From CAZIWX01 sp964543125 (GTDB taxonomy: Bacteria; Fidelibacterota; UBA8477): a DNA stretch of 7,861 bases. Below are positions 1 to 6,852 of this stretch, piece by piece. Made by a program: the position numbers and the translations under genes. Positions within the stretch are counted from its first letter, which is position 1; the number at the start of each line of letters is the position of its first letter. The stretch covers positions 1 to 7,861 of the forward strand of contig CAZIWX010000114.1 of NCBI GenBank assembly GCA_964543125.1, read 5' to 3'. The notes under the pieces are model-generated. The model was given only the letters and a program-made list of their open reading frames with translations, did not search any database and had not been told where the DNA came from.

Positions 1-4
1 AACC

Positions 5-122
5 GGGGCTTCAGCCCCTTACTCCGGGATTTCAATTGGGCCAAATTGGTTTCCGTCTCAAGGAGCAGGTCGAGAACCGATTTAGTCCGCCAGCTGGCGG
101 ACGGAAATCGGTTATGGGCTTG
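5..122. repeat. Hairpin repeat A, copy 1
   Basis: First copy of a ~118-bp element that recurs at 342-458 with only scattered changes. It opens with a short palindrome (GGGGCT/AGCCCC, 5-18). It ends in a large composite hairpin at 75-113, in which AACCGATTT pairs with AAATCGGTT and the centre is the perfect palindrome TCCGCCAGCTGGCGGA (86-101). I see no coding potential. The architecture resembles REP-like palindromic elements, which in other genomes are moved by Y1/RAYT transposases. No such gene is in this window, so that link is inference. Confidence 0.8.
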
Positions 123-280
123 AGGCCGATTGCTTGGGTAAGTCCCGTCCGGGACGGGCGAGAATAGCGCGGCACTTGAGTGCCGGGGAGAATCGACCCG
201 ATAATGATGATGCTGAGTCCCGGAGGGACGGCACGCGGATCAAGTGAAAGAATATTGGGCTAAAGCCCGCTATTTTTTCT
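123..280. repeat. Hairpin-rich interval between A1 and B1
   Basis: This 158-bp stretch separates repeat A1 from B1, whereas A2 and B2 are directly joined. It is either an insertion in the first unit or a deletion in the second. It carries four short inverted repeats: CCCGTCC/GGACGGG (144-158), GGCAC/GTGCC (171-184), GTCCC/GGGAC (217-229) and GGGCT/AGCCC (257-268). No gene was recognised. Confidence 0.6.
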
Positions 281-338
281 GAAATCAAACCACGAGCTAA
301 AGCTCGTGGCAATGGAATTCTTAAAAGCTGATTTATCC
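281..338. repeat. Hairpin repeat B, copy 1
   Basis: A 58-bp element repeated at 459-516. It contains a 9-bp stem, CCACGAGCT/AGCTCGTGG, around a 2-nt centre at 290-309. The matching stem in the second copy differs by a base-pair-preserving change (C-G to T-A), so the hairpin itself appears to be conserved. Confidence 0.75.
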
Positions 339-341
339 ATA

Positions 342-458
342 GCCCCGGGCTTCAGCCCCTTACTCCGGGATTTTAATTGGGCTAAATTGGTTTCCGCTTC
401 AAGGAACGGGCCCATAACCGATTTAGTCCGCGTGGCGGACGGAAATCGGTTACGGGTT
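342..458. repeat. Hairpin repeat A, copy 2
   Basis: Second copy of repeat A, offset by 341 bp from the first. The outer stem AACCGATTT/AAATCGGTT is intact (416-424 and 443-451). The apical part is shortened to TCCGC-GTG-GCGGA (427-439), so the structure survives a small deletion. It runs directly into repeat B copy 2. Confidence 0.8.
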
Positions 459-516
459 GAAATCAAACCATGAGCTGAAGCTCATGGCAATGAAATTCTA
501 AAAACTGACTTATCCC
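459..516. repeat. Hairpin repeat B, copy 2
   Basis: Second copy of repeat B. Its stem CCATGAGCT/AGCTCATGG (468-487) shows a compensatory change relative to copy 1. Similarity to copy 1 ends around 516, where the four-helix-bundle remnant becomes recognisable. That point therefore looks like a junction between repeat and gene fragment. Confidence 0.75.
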
Positions 517-591
517 TTGTTAAAAAAAACGGGTGAATTAGCAGCTATTTTCACTCAATCGGCCTACACCGCGCGCAAGATGAAAGTATAA
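517..591 (+). pseudogene. C-terminal remnant of a four-helix-bundle (IVP/S23-type) protein gene
   Basis: Read from 517, this frame gives LLKKTGELAAIF followed by TQSAYTARKMKV and a TAA stop at 589-591. This matches the usual C-terminus of the four-helix-bundle family once thought to be ribosomal protein S23, whose members are encoded by 23S rRNA intervening sequences or lie free in the chromosome. The DNA from 532 to 591 aligns with 7308-7366 with 8 substitutions and one gap over 60 positions, including 19 identical bases (557-575). Nothing upstream resembles the rest of the family: the fragment abuts repeat B2, and an in-frame stop lies at 499-501. About 80% of a normal gene is missing and there is no start, so it is not expected to be expressed. 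The family call rests on the tail motif and the internal comparison. Confidence 0.72.
522..554 (-). terminator. Possible weak intrinsic terminator of the asparaginase gene
   Basis: On the - strand, downstream of the asparaginase stop, GTGAA-type arms (550-554 with 533-537) can form a 5-bp stem around a 12-nt loop. Three bases later comes a run of eight T (522-529). The stem is short, so it may be fortuitous within the gene remnant. Confidence 0.3.
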
Positions 592-596
592 AATTC

Positions 597-1535
597 TCAG
601 TTTCCCCAAATCTTCACCACCGCGGCACCATTTTCATCGATAAAACCGCGATACATTCCGGCGGTATTGTAGGGCAGGACAACCTTGCCCGTTTGGTCAA
701 CCGCGATGACGCCGCCTGAACCGCCAATTTCGCCTAACTTTTCCATGATTACTTTATTAGCCGCCGTGGCGAGGTCTTCTCCCAAATATTCCATCCGAGC
801 CGCAATATCATAACTAATCACACCCCTAATGATGTACTCACCTTCGCCGGTGGCGGAAACCGCGCAGGTCCGGTTATTGGCATAGAATCCGGCGCCCACG
901 ATGGGGGAGTCGCCGATTCGGCCGGCCTTTTTATTCGTCATGCCGCCCGTGGAAACACCGGCCGCCAGATCGCCATTTTGATCCAATGCCACGGCCCCCA
1001 CCGTTCCAAATTTCCCTCCGGTTTCATGGTCATCGGCGTGATCCAATTGGGTTCCCGTGCGTTCCAGCGCCTGCTGATATTGCCGCCGGCGATATTCGGA
1101 GTAGAAATAGGCCTCTGGCTCAAACGCCAGATCCAATTCCCTGGCCAGGGCTTCAGCACCCGTCCCGGCCAGTAAAACATGGGACGTCTGCTCCATCACC
1201 GCTCGCGCCAATTGGATGGGATTACGGACCCCGGCAACGCCCGCTACCGCGCCGGTGGATAAATCCCGCCCGGACATGATGGCGGCATCCATTTCGTGTT
1301 TGCCATTATGGCTGAAAACCGCACCCCGCCCGGCGTTAAATTCAGGACAATCTTCCAGAACCACAATGGCCGCGGTTACGGCAGCGAGACTGGAACCGCC
1401 CTCCACCAATATCTCCCGGCCCGCTACCAAAGCTTGGCGTAATCCACTCCGAACCCGGGTTTCCCGATCCGGAGTTATTTTTTCTTTCAAAAGCACGCCG
1501 GCTCCGCCATGCACGGCAAACGCAATTTTTCCCAT
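597..1535 (-). CDS. iaaA: Isoaspartyl peptidase / plant-type L-asparaginase (Ntn hydrolase, T2 family)
   Basis: A cytoplasmic N-terminal-nucleophile hydrolase that removes isoaspartyl residues from dipeptides and hydrolyses asparagine. The precursor (312 aa, usual family length) self-cleaves into alpha and beta subunits. The N-terminal HGGAG (9-13) is typical. The autocleavage site is the Gly-Thr pair in KFGTVGAVALD, making Thr178 the nucleophile of the beta chain. STGG (195-198), GRIGDSP (205-211) and TGEGE (229-233) match the conserved beta-chain substrate-binding and active-site segments. The alpha chain carries the NAGRGAVF segment (67-74). The start is set by MGKIAFAVHGG and by a Shine-Dalgarno-like AGGA (plus-strand 1544-1547) 8 nt upstream. 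It is transcribed divergently from the methyltransferase gene. All expected catalytic residues are visible, so it looks intact. The exact preference (isoaspartyl dipeptides versus asparagine) cannot be read from sequence. Confidence 0.95.
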   Translation of the reverse strand: MGKIAFAVHGGAGVLLKEKITPDRETRVRSGLRQALVAGREILVEGGSSLAAVTAAIVVLEDCPEFNAGRGAVFSHNGKHEMDAAIMSGRDLSTGAVAGVAGVRNPIQLARAVMEQTSHVLLAGTGAEALARELDLAFEPEAYFYSEYRRRQYQQALERTGTQLDHADDHETGGKFGTVGAVALDQNGDLAAGVSTGGMTNKKAGRIGDSPIVGAGFYANNRTCAVSATGEGEYIIRGVISYDIAARMEYLGEDLATAANKVIMEKLGEIGGSGGVIAVDQTGKVVLPYNTAGMYRGFIDENGAAVVKIWGN

Positions 1536-1615
1536 TGACCGATTCCTACCCGGTTTGAAATTTGGCTGATAAAAAGTGTATGGAAATTCTCATCGCACAT
1601 TAAGATAGCTGTTGT
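1536..1615. promoter_or_regulatory. Divergent intergenic region between iaaA and rlmI-like gene
   Basis: The 80 bp between the two divergent start codons must hold signals for both genes unless they are read from outside. The asparaginase side has a ribosome site, GGTAGGAA (plus-strand 1543-1550). The methyltransferase side has only a weak -10-like TAAGAT (1601-1606), with no good -35 and no clear Shine-Dalgarno. I cannot place a promoter with confidence. Confidence 0.4.
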
Positions 1616-2800
1616 ATGATTGAAGTGCAGTTAAAACCGAAAGCCGCCGCTCAGGTGCGGTATTTTCATCCGTGGGTGTTTAGTGGAGGGATCGCCGCCC
1701 GGCCGGCCGGCCCGGACGCGGGCGAAATCGTCAAAGTGTGCGGTGCTACCGGCCAATTTCTGGCGTATGCGCATTATTCACCCCAGTCCAAGATAACCTT
1801 GCGTCTGTTAGCCTGGGATGAGTCAGAGCAAATCGACGCGGATTGGTATCACCGGCGGTTGGAACAGGCGCTGCGGTTGCGGTATCCGGCGGGTAAACTC
1901 ATTCCCGGCCGGGCACGGCGTTTGATCTATAGCGAATCCGATCGGCTGCCCGGCCTCATCGTGGATGCCTTTGGTGAATATCTTGTGGTACAAATTCTGA
2001 GTGCGGGCATGGAACGGGATCGCGGCATCATTTTCGACCACCTGAAGAGTTTATTGAAGCCTCGGGGTATTTTGGAGCGCAGCGATGCGGAAGTGCGGAA
2101 ACTGGAGGGGTTGGAACCCCGGGTGGCATGGTGGGCGGGCAGTGATCCCGGTGAAGTCACCATTAGGGAAGGTGAAATCAAGTTCGGGCTCCGGTTGGAG
2201 GTGGGACAGAAAACCGGATTTTACCTGGATCAGTCTGAAAATCGCCGGCGAGTGGCCCAATATGCGGCTGATAAACGGGTGTTGGACGCCTTTTGTTATA
2301 CCGGTGGTTTCGGGCTGCAGGCACTCCGGGCCGGCGCCGGGGCCGTGCGGTTTTTGGACAACTCTCAGCCGGCTTTAAATATTTTAAAGCATAACCTGGC
2401 GCTCAATCAGTTGGATGCTGACCGGGCGCATATCGCGCAAGGTGATGTTTTTCAGGTTTTACGCCGTTACCGGGATGCGGCCGAAGCGTTTGGGCTGATC
2501 ATTTTGGATCCGCCTAAATTCGCCCCGGCCCGGTCTACTCTCAGCCATGCCGCACGGGCTTATAAGGACATTAACCTGTGGGCCATGAAACTGGTAAGCC
2601 CGGACGGCATTCTGGCAACATTCTCCTGTTCCGGTGCGTTGAAGGCTGACCATTTCCTGCGTATTATTCAATATGCCGCCCTGGATGCCGGACGCGATGT
2701 CCAAATCCTGGAGCGCTTGGGTCAGCCACCCGATCATCCGGTGCGCCTCGCTTTCCCGGAAGCGGAATACTTAAAAGGTTTTATCCTGCGTGTACGGTAA
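1616..2800 (+). CDS. rlmI: RlmI-type 23S rRNA cytosine-C5 methyltransferase (COG1092, class I SAM-dependent)
   Basis: Predicted to methylate a cytosine of 23S rRNA (C1962 in E. coli) using S-adenosylmethionine. The 394-aa length fits the family. An N-terminal PUA-type RNA-binding domain (about 1-75) includes FHPWVFSGGI (17-26). A central domain ends in GQKTGFYLDQ (197-206). The Rossmann methyltransferase domain (about 215-390) carries the SAM loop LDAFCYTGGFG (223-233), acidic Asp248, the DPPKF signature (298-302), YKDIN (316-320) and SCSG (337-340), whose cysteine is characteristic of the RlmI group. The C-terminal FPEAEYLKGF (380-389) is also typical. The ATG start is supported by alignment of the PUA domain, although no strong Shine-Dalgarno precedes it. 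It is followed by a 75-bp gap with a separate promoter candidate. Confidence in the family is high; the exact target base is inferred. Confidence 0.93.
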   Translation: MIEVQLKPKAAAQVRYFHPWVFSGGIAARPAGPDAGEIVKVCGATGQFLAYAHYSPQSKITLRLLAWDESEQIDADWYHRRLEQALRLRYPAGKLIPGRARRLIYSESDRLPGLIVDAFGEYLVVQILSAGMERDRGIIFDHLKSLLKPRGILERSDAEVRKLEGLEPRVAWWAGSDPGEVTIREGEIKFGLRLEVGQKTGFYLDQSENRRRVAQYAADKRVLDAFCYTGGFGLQALRAGAGAVRFLDNSQPALNILKHNLALNQLDADRAHIAQGDVFQVLRRYRDAAEAFGLIILDPPKFAPARSTLSHAARAYKDINLWAMKLVSPDGILATFSCSGALKADHFLRIIQYAALDAGRDVQILERLGQPPDHPVRLAFPEAEYLKGFILRVR

Positions 2801-2813
2801 CAGTAAGCTGTGA

Positions 2814-2843
2814 TTGGGATTTGAATAACCGCCGGACTATATT
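2814..2843 (+). promoter_or_regulatory. Candidate sigma70-type promoter of the lipoprotein gene
   Basis: TTGGGA (2814-2819, 4 of 6 to the -35 consensus) is followed after 18 bp by TATATT (2838-2843, 5 of 6 to the -10). Transcription would begin near 2850, just before the ribosome site at 2866. It could drive the lipoprotein and the obg-dprA-M18 genes downstream. Confidence 0.4.
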
Positions 2844-2865
2844 AGGGCTTTGATATGATTCTGAC

Positions 2866-2870
2866 AGGAG
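2866..2870 (+). promoter_or_regulatory. Shine-Dalgarno AGGAG that fixes the lipoprotein start
   Basis: AGGAG lies 5 nt before the ATG at 2876 and downstream of the earlier in-frame ATG at 2855. It therefore favours 2876 as the start and gives a cleaner lipoprotein signal peptide. Confidence 0.65.
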
Positions 2871-2875
2871 ATGGC

Positions 2876-3352
2876 ATGCTACAACGCTTAGGGATTGCGA
2901 TTCCGACATTGATTATAGCTGGTTTTATTGGCTGTAGCCCGGCCGGTATAGTCTTGCGGGCGCCACCAGCCTGGATTGAACACCGGCCGGTCTTGCCCGG
3001 TTATTTTATTGCAACCGGAACGCAGACGGGGGGTGAAAACGCAGGTGAACTGGCCGCGCAACACGCCCGGGAAGATCTAAGCCAAGAGCTGCAGCCGCGG
3101 ATTCTGGTCTGGATGGAGAATTATGTGGTTAAGCAGGTGGGTTTGATCACTGACAAGCAAGCGTTTTATCTCAAGCAATTGTTACCGGCCATGATGGACA
3201 AAATCATGCTCAACACAGAGGTGGAGGATAGCTATTCCAGAGGTAAGACCACCTATGTTCTCCTGAAACTGGACCGGAAACTAGCCCGTAAATTGGTGAA
3301 CGACCGTCTGAGCAGTGATAGAGAACTCCCATTAAAAATCAAATCACCCTGA
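2876..3352 (+). CDS. Small LPP20-like lipoprotein of unknown function
   Basis: A 158-aa predicted lipoprotein. Residues 1-19 form a signal peptide (MLQR, then hydrophobic IAIPTLIIAGFIG) ending at a lipobox, FIGC, with Cys20 as the lipidated residue. The mature part has the pattern of the LPP20 family: PAW (31-33), a G-x-G-like turn (48-53), an Ala-rich helix with AAQHAREDLSQEL (60-72), then a C-terminal strand TTYVLLKLD (125-133). An earlier in-frame ATG at 2855 would add seven residues, but the AGGAG at 2866-2870 supports the start used here. It sits between the methyltransferase and obg, 58 bp before the latter. No enzymatic motif is visible. LPP20-like proteins are membrane-anchored and mostly uncharacterised, so no role is claimed. 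The family assignment comes from the sequence pattern only. Confidence 0.72.
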   Translation: MLQRLGIAIPTLIIAGFIGCSPAGIVLRAPPAWIEHRPVLPGYFIATGTQTGGENAGELAAQHAREDLSQELQPRILVWMENYVVKQVGLITDKQAFYLKQLLPAMMDKIMLNTEVEDSYSRGKTTYVLLKLDRKLARKLVNDRLSSDRELPLKIKSP

Positions 3353-3410
3353 TTGATTACATTCTTACCGGAACCAGTTATCCGATGAACAATCGCAACC
3401 GTGAAAAAAC

Positions 3411-4403
3411 ATGACAACCGACGGCGGTTTTGTATTTATCGACTTTGTTCGGGTCTCCGTCAAAGCGGGCAACGGCGGCAACGGCTGTGTGGCTTTCCGG
3501 CGTGAGAAGTTCGTTCCCAAAGGCGGTCCCTCCGGTGGTGATGGTGGCAAGGGCGGGGATGTTATTTTACGTGTGAACCCGCAATTGCATACACTTCAGG
3601 ATATTCAGTACAATCGCCTGTACAAAGCTGAATCCGGGCGGCACGGGGGAGGCAGTTTGAAGAATGGCCGCGGTGGACGCGACCTGATTATCGAAGTACC
3701 GCCGGGAACCCTGGTGAAAGATGAAGATTCCGGGGATGTATTGGCCGATCTGCAATTAGTTGAAGATTTTGTAGTGGCCGTACGAGGTGGCCGGGGCGGC
3801 CGGGGAAATTCACATTATGCCACATCAACCCATCAAACCCCGCGGATGGCCCAGGATGGCAAATCCGGCGAAATGCGTAAGATCAGTTTGGAACTGAAGG
3901 TATTGGCGGATGTGGGGCTGGTGGGCTTTCCCAATGCGGGAAAATCAACCCTGTTGGCCACCGTTTCCCAGGCACGGCCCAAAATCGCGGAATATCCCTT
4001 TACCACCCTGGTTCCTAATTTGGGTATTGTAAGATCCGGTGCTTACACTAGTTTTGTCATGGCGGATATCCCCGGTTTAATTGAAGGTGCACATCAGGGT
4101 AAAGGTTTAGGTGACCGGTTTTTACGCCATGTGGAGCGCACGCAGATCCTGGTGTTTATAATTGATGTGAACGATCCTGATCCGGTGGATCAATTCAGGA
4201 AATTGCAATACGAATTGGAGCATTATAATGCCGCGCTTGCCAAACGGCCCCGGGTGGTGGCCATCAGCAAAATGGATACGGTGATCACCTTGCCGGGTCT
4301 TAATTTTCCACCGGAAGTACCTCTCTTTCCGATCAGTTCAGTTAACAAGCAGGGATTGGATGCCCTCATCAAACATTTAGCACGGATCATTGCAGCCGGC
4401 TGA
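3411..4403 (+). CDS. obgE: Obg/CgtA GTPase (ribosome 50S assembly)
   Basis: An essential GTP-binding protein that associates with the 50S ribosomal subunit and acts in its maturation and in stress signalling. The glycine-rich Obg fold covers about residues 8-165 (VKAGNGGNGCVAFRREKF at 17-34, several GGxGG runs). The G domain follows, with Walker A GFPNAGKS (172-179), switch I FTTL (197-200), DIPG (219-222), SKMD (286-289) in the NKxD position, and SSV (309-311) as G5. At 330 aa it lacks the extra C-terminal OCT domain found in some Gram-positive homologues. The start adds about eight residues ahead of the usual FID-type N-terminus and has no clear Shine-Dalgarno, but no closer start codon exists in frame. 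The usual rplU-rpmA neighbours are absent. The 3' end overlaps dprA by 14 bp, suggesting translational coupling. Confidence 0.96.
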   Translation: MTTDGGFVFIDFVRVSVKAGNGGNGCVAFRREKFVPKGGPSGGDGGKGGDVILRVNPQLHTLQDIQYNRLYKAESGRHGGGSLKNGRGGRDLIIEVPPGTLVKDEDSGDVLADLQLVEDFVVAVRGGRGGRGNSHYATSTHQTPRMAQDGKSGEMRKISLELKVLADVGLVGFPNAGKSTLLATVSQARPKIAEYPFTTLVPNLGIVRSGAYTSFVMADIPGLIEGAHQGKGLGDRFLRHVERTQILVFIIDVNDPDPVDQFRKLQYELEHYNAALAKRPRVVAISKMDTVITLPGLNFPPEVPLFPISSVNKQGLDALIKHLARIIAAG

Positions 4404-5490
4404 CCAACAGGCAGCCTTGCTGCGCTTGCTCGCCATAAATGGCGTAGGACCACGCAAAGCTGTGGATTTATTGCGGGTCAGAGGCGATGCCAACGCGGTT
4501 TTTACCGCAAGCCTGGAAACACTCGTTAGAATTCGGGGAATCAGCCCCGTTTTGGCGAAAAAGATTCTGGAACCACCCGACCGGGAACTGCTGGATGGAC
4601 AGGCCAAACTCCTGAGGAAATTCAGTGCCGGTCTGCTTTCCATCTTGGATGAGAATTATCCCGGATCATTAAAGACCATCTACGATCCACCCCCGATTCT
4701 ATTTTACCGTGGTAATCCGGCGTTGCTGGAGAATCCCCTGATCGGCATGGTGGGAACTCGAACCCCCACCGGCGCGGGCAAACGAGCCACCCGGGAATTA
4801 ACGCAAGGCTTGGCCGAGGCGGGCTTGACCATCGTAAGCGGCTTTGCCCGCGGCGTGGATGCCATTGCCCATGAAACGGCCTTGCGCTACGAATCATCGC
4901 CCATCGCCGTGTTAGGCTGCGGGGTTGACCGGGTGTATCCGGCCGAAAATCGCGAATTATTTGAGAGCCTTCTGGAAAGAGGGTTAATCCTGTCCGAATT
5001 TATGTTGGGTACCAAACCGGATGCTCCCAATTTCCCCCGCCGGAATCGAATTATCAGTGGTTTGTCCCGGGGAATCGTGGTGACCGAAGCCGGCTCCAAA
5101 AGCGGGGCCTTGATTACAGCATATATGGCTTTGGATCAGAACCGGGAAGTATTTGCAGTGCCAGGCACCATTTTCAATCATCAGAGTGCCGGTGTAAATC
5201 GATTGATCCAGCAGGGCGCCAAGCTGGTTAGCGGTGTGGAAGATATCCTGCAAGAGCTGGGAGGGAAATTCAATCTGGGAACATCAGCGGGACAAACGGC
5301 CTTACCCATCGGGTTGGAAGGGGAAGAGGCCCGAATTTTCGAAGCGTTGAACGCGGACCCGCGGCATATAGATCAATTGGCGGAATCCCTCCATTCAACC
5401 ACTTTTAGCTTGTTGGGGGTGCTGTTGCAGCTTGAATTGAAAGGGCTTGTCCAGCAACTCCCGGGAAAACATTTTGTACGCAAAGGCTAA
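4390..5490 (+). CDS. dprA: DNA-processing protein DprA (Smf)
   Basis: Binds incoming single-stranded DNA in the cytoplasm and loads RecA during natural transformation; it is also found in many bacteria not known to be competent. An N-terminal helix-hairpin-helix/SAM-like region (about 5-65, INGVGPRKA at 16-24) precedes the Rossmann-like DprA core (about 80-290). Core motifs are GTRTPTGAG (122-130), SGFARGVDAIAH (150-161), VLGCGVD (174-180), FPRRNRIISGLS (215-226), SGAL (238-241) and FAVPG (255-259). A C-terminal winged-helix domain (about 307-366) ends in LVQQLPGKHFVRKG. The 366-aa length is normal for three-domain DprA. Translation seems to start at TTG 4390, inside the end of obg; a TTG at 4417 is a possible alternative. 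The M18 aminopeptidase gene begins 4 bp after the stop. No competence pilus genes are in the window, so a role in uptake is unproven here. Confidence 0.95.
   Translation: MQPADQQAALLRLLAINGVGPRKAVDLLRVRGDANAVFTASLETLVRIRGISPVLAKKILEPPDRELLDGQAKLLRKFSAGLLSILDENYPGSLKTIYDPPPILFYRGNPALLENPLIGMVGTRTPTGAGKRATRELTQGLAEAGLTIVSGFARGVDAIAHETALRYESSPIAVLGCGVDRVYPAENRELFESLLERGLILSEFMLGTKPDAPNFPRRNRIISGLSRGIVVTEAGSKSGALITAYMALDQNREVFAVPGTIFNHQSAGVNRLIQQGAKLVSGVEDILQELGGKFNLGTSAGQTALPIGLEGEEARIFEALNADPRHIDQLAESLHSTTFSLLGVLLQLELKGLVQQLPGKHFVRKG
5482..5486 (+). promoter_or_regulatory. Ribosome site AAAGG before the M18 peptidase
   Basis: AAAGG near the end of dprA lies 8 nt before the ATG at 5495. It supports that start over an upstream in-frame TTG at 5447, which would fall inside dprA and add 16 residues without similarity to the family. 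Confidence 0.55.
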
Positions 5491-5494
5491 AACT

Positions 5495-6826
5495 ATGCAT
5501 CAAACACCTCAACCATTGAAACTCGCCCAGGATCTGATGGCCTTCATGGATGCCGGTCCCACGGCCTATCACGCAGTTTTGGAAACCCGTAAACGACTGG
5601 ACATCAGTGGGTATCAGTTTTTAAATGAAGCGGATAAATGGACACTTAAGCCTGGCGGTAAATACTATACCACCCGTGGGGATTCAGCGATCGTGGCCTG
5701 GACGATGGGCGCCCAATCACCGGTTAAAACCGGCCTTCGACTGATCGGTGCTCATACTGACTCGCCCGGATTCCGGCTAAAGCCCAACGCCGTCTATACC
5801 AAGGCGGGTTATATTCAGTTCGGAGTCGAGGTGTATGGAAGTCCACTGATCGCATCCTGGACGGATCGTGATCTGGGGTTAGCGGGCCGGGTCCTGGTTA
5901 CCGAAGGTGGTCAATTAATAGCCAGGCCAGTCTGGATCAAGCAGGCTGTTTTGCGTATGCCGCAACTGGCGATTCACCTGAATCGGAAAGTCAATGACGA
6001 CGGTCTGGTGTTGGACAAACAACGGCATATTCCACCAATTGCAGCTTTACTTAATTCGCCGAATGTTACTGACGGTAAGGCAGTTATAGAGACACTCTTA
6101 AGTGAAAAACTGGGCATTGAACCGGGTCATATCATTAGCTGGGAATTGGAACCGGTGGATCTCCAACCGGCCCGAATTGGGGGCTTGAACAACGAATTCA
6201 TCTTCAGCCGCAGGATCGATAATCTGGCTCTGTGTCATGCTGCTCTCCTGGCGTTGCTGAACCTTACGGAAGCTCCACTTTCCACGAGTATGATCGCCAT
6301 GTTCGACAATGAAGAAGTTGGCTCGAATACCCGCAATGGCGGCGCTTCACCGTTCCCGCGGCATGTTATTGAACGAGTCCTGCAATCACGGGCTTCAGAT
6401 AATCAGGCCACATATCGTGGTTTGGCAAAATCGTTCTGTATTTCGGCCGATGGCGCTCATGCCGTACATCCCAATTACGCCGAGTACCACGATGCGCAAC
6501 ATCAGGTGCGGATAAATGGCGGGCCGGTTATCAAACGGAATGCTCAGGAGCGCTACGCCACGGATGGGGACTCCGAGGCGGTTTTCAGCACTTTGTGCCG
6601 CGAGGCCGAAGTGCCTTTCCAGCACTACATTCAGCGCACCGATTTGCCCTGTGGTTCAACAATTGGTCCTATCACCGCGGCGAATCTCGGTATTCCGGTG
6701 GTGGATGTGGGCAGCGCGATGTTGAGCATGCATTCGGTACGGGAAACCTGTGGCGCCGCCGACCCAGCCCTGATGATCCGGGTTCTAACGAGGTTCTTTG
6801 AAAAGCAAGATCTCTGGAAAATTTGA
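5495..6826 (+). CDS. apeB: M18 family aspartyl-type aminopeptidase
   Basis: A cytoplasmic two-zinc aminopeptidase that removes N-terminal residues, with acidic residues preferred in characterised relatives. At 443 aa it matches the family. Expected metal and catalytic residues are all present by comparison with human DNPEP: His87 in GAHTDSPGFRLKP, Asp242 in RRIDNLA, Glu273 (catalytic) and Glu274 in FDNEEVGS (270-277), Asp319 in SADGAHAVHPNYAEYHD, and His413 in MHSVRE (412-417). His161 in AIHLNR corresponds to the residue that reaches into the neighbouring subunit's active site in the large tetrahedral assembly. It is probably co-transcribed with obg and dprA, 4 bp downstream of the latter. 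The stop codon lies within the first unit of a 16-bp direct repeat, so the very end of the gene abuts the repeat region. Substrate preference is inferred from the family. Confidence 0.95.
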   Translation: MHQTPQPLKLAQDLMAFMDAGPTAYHAVLETRKRLDISGYQFLNEADKWTLKPGGKYYTTRGDSAIVAWTMGAQSPVKTGLRLIGAHTDSPGFRLKPNAVYTKAGYIQFGVEVYGSPLIASWTDRDLGLAGRVLVTEGGQLIARPVWIKQAVLRMPQLAIHLNRKVNDDGLVLDKQRHIPPIAALLNSPNVTDGKAVIETLLSEKLGIEPGHIISWELEPVDLQPARIGGLNNEFIFSRRIDNLALCHAALLALLNLTEAPLSTSMIAMFDNEEVGSNTRNGGASPFPRHVIERVLQSRASDNQATYRGLAKSFCISADGAHAVHPNYAEYHDAQHQVRINGGPVIKRNAQERYATDGDSEAVFSTLCREAEVPFQHYIQRTDLPCGSTIGPITAANLGIPVVDVGSAMLSMHSVRETCGAADPALMIRVLTRFFEKQDLWKI

Positions 6827-6852
6827 GGATCTGATGATTTGAGGATCTGATG
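6821..6852. repeat. Exact 16-bp tandem duplication at the M18 gene end
   Basis: ATTTGAGGATCTGATG occurs twice in a row (6821-6836 and 6837-6852). The first unit contains the aminopeptidase stop codon. It begins the GATC-rich low-complexity tract that continues into repeat copy 1. Confidence 0.85.

Noticed and set aside
1..516. CRISPR array
   Set aside because: There are only two copies of long hairpin elements with unequal spacing, and no short regular repeats with unique spacers or cas genes.
1216..1569. 117-codon plus-strand open frame
   Set aside because: It is antisense to the well-supported asparaginase and has no start signal or known motif.
2801..2813. Terminator after the methyltransferase gene
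   Set aside because: Only a 4-bp ACAG/CTGT pairing with no T-run follows.
3353..3410. Separate promoter for obg in the 58-bp gap
   Set aside because: A TTGATT at 3354-3359 has no acceptable -10 at proper spacing.
4748..4772. GGGAACTCGAACCCCCAC resembling a tRNA T-arm
   Set aside because: It lies in the conserved GTRTPTG motif of dprA, and no acceptor or anticodon arm can be fitted around it.
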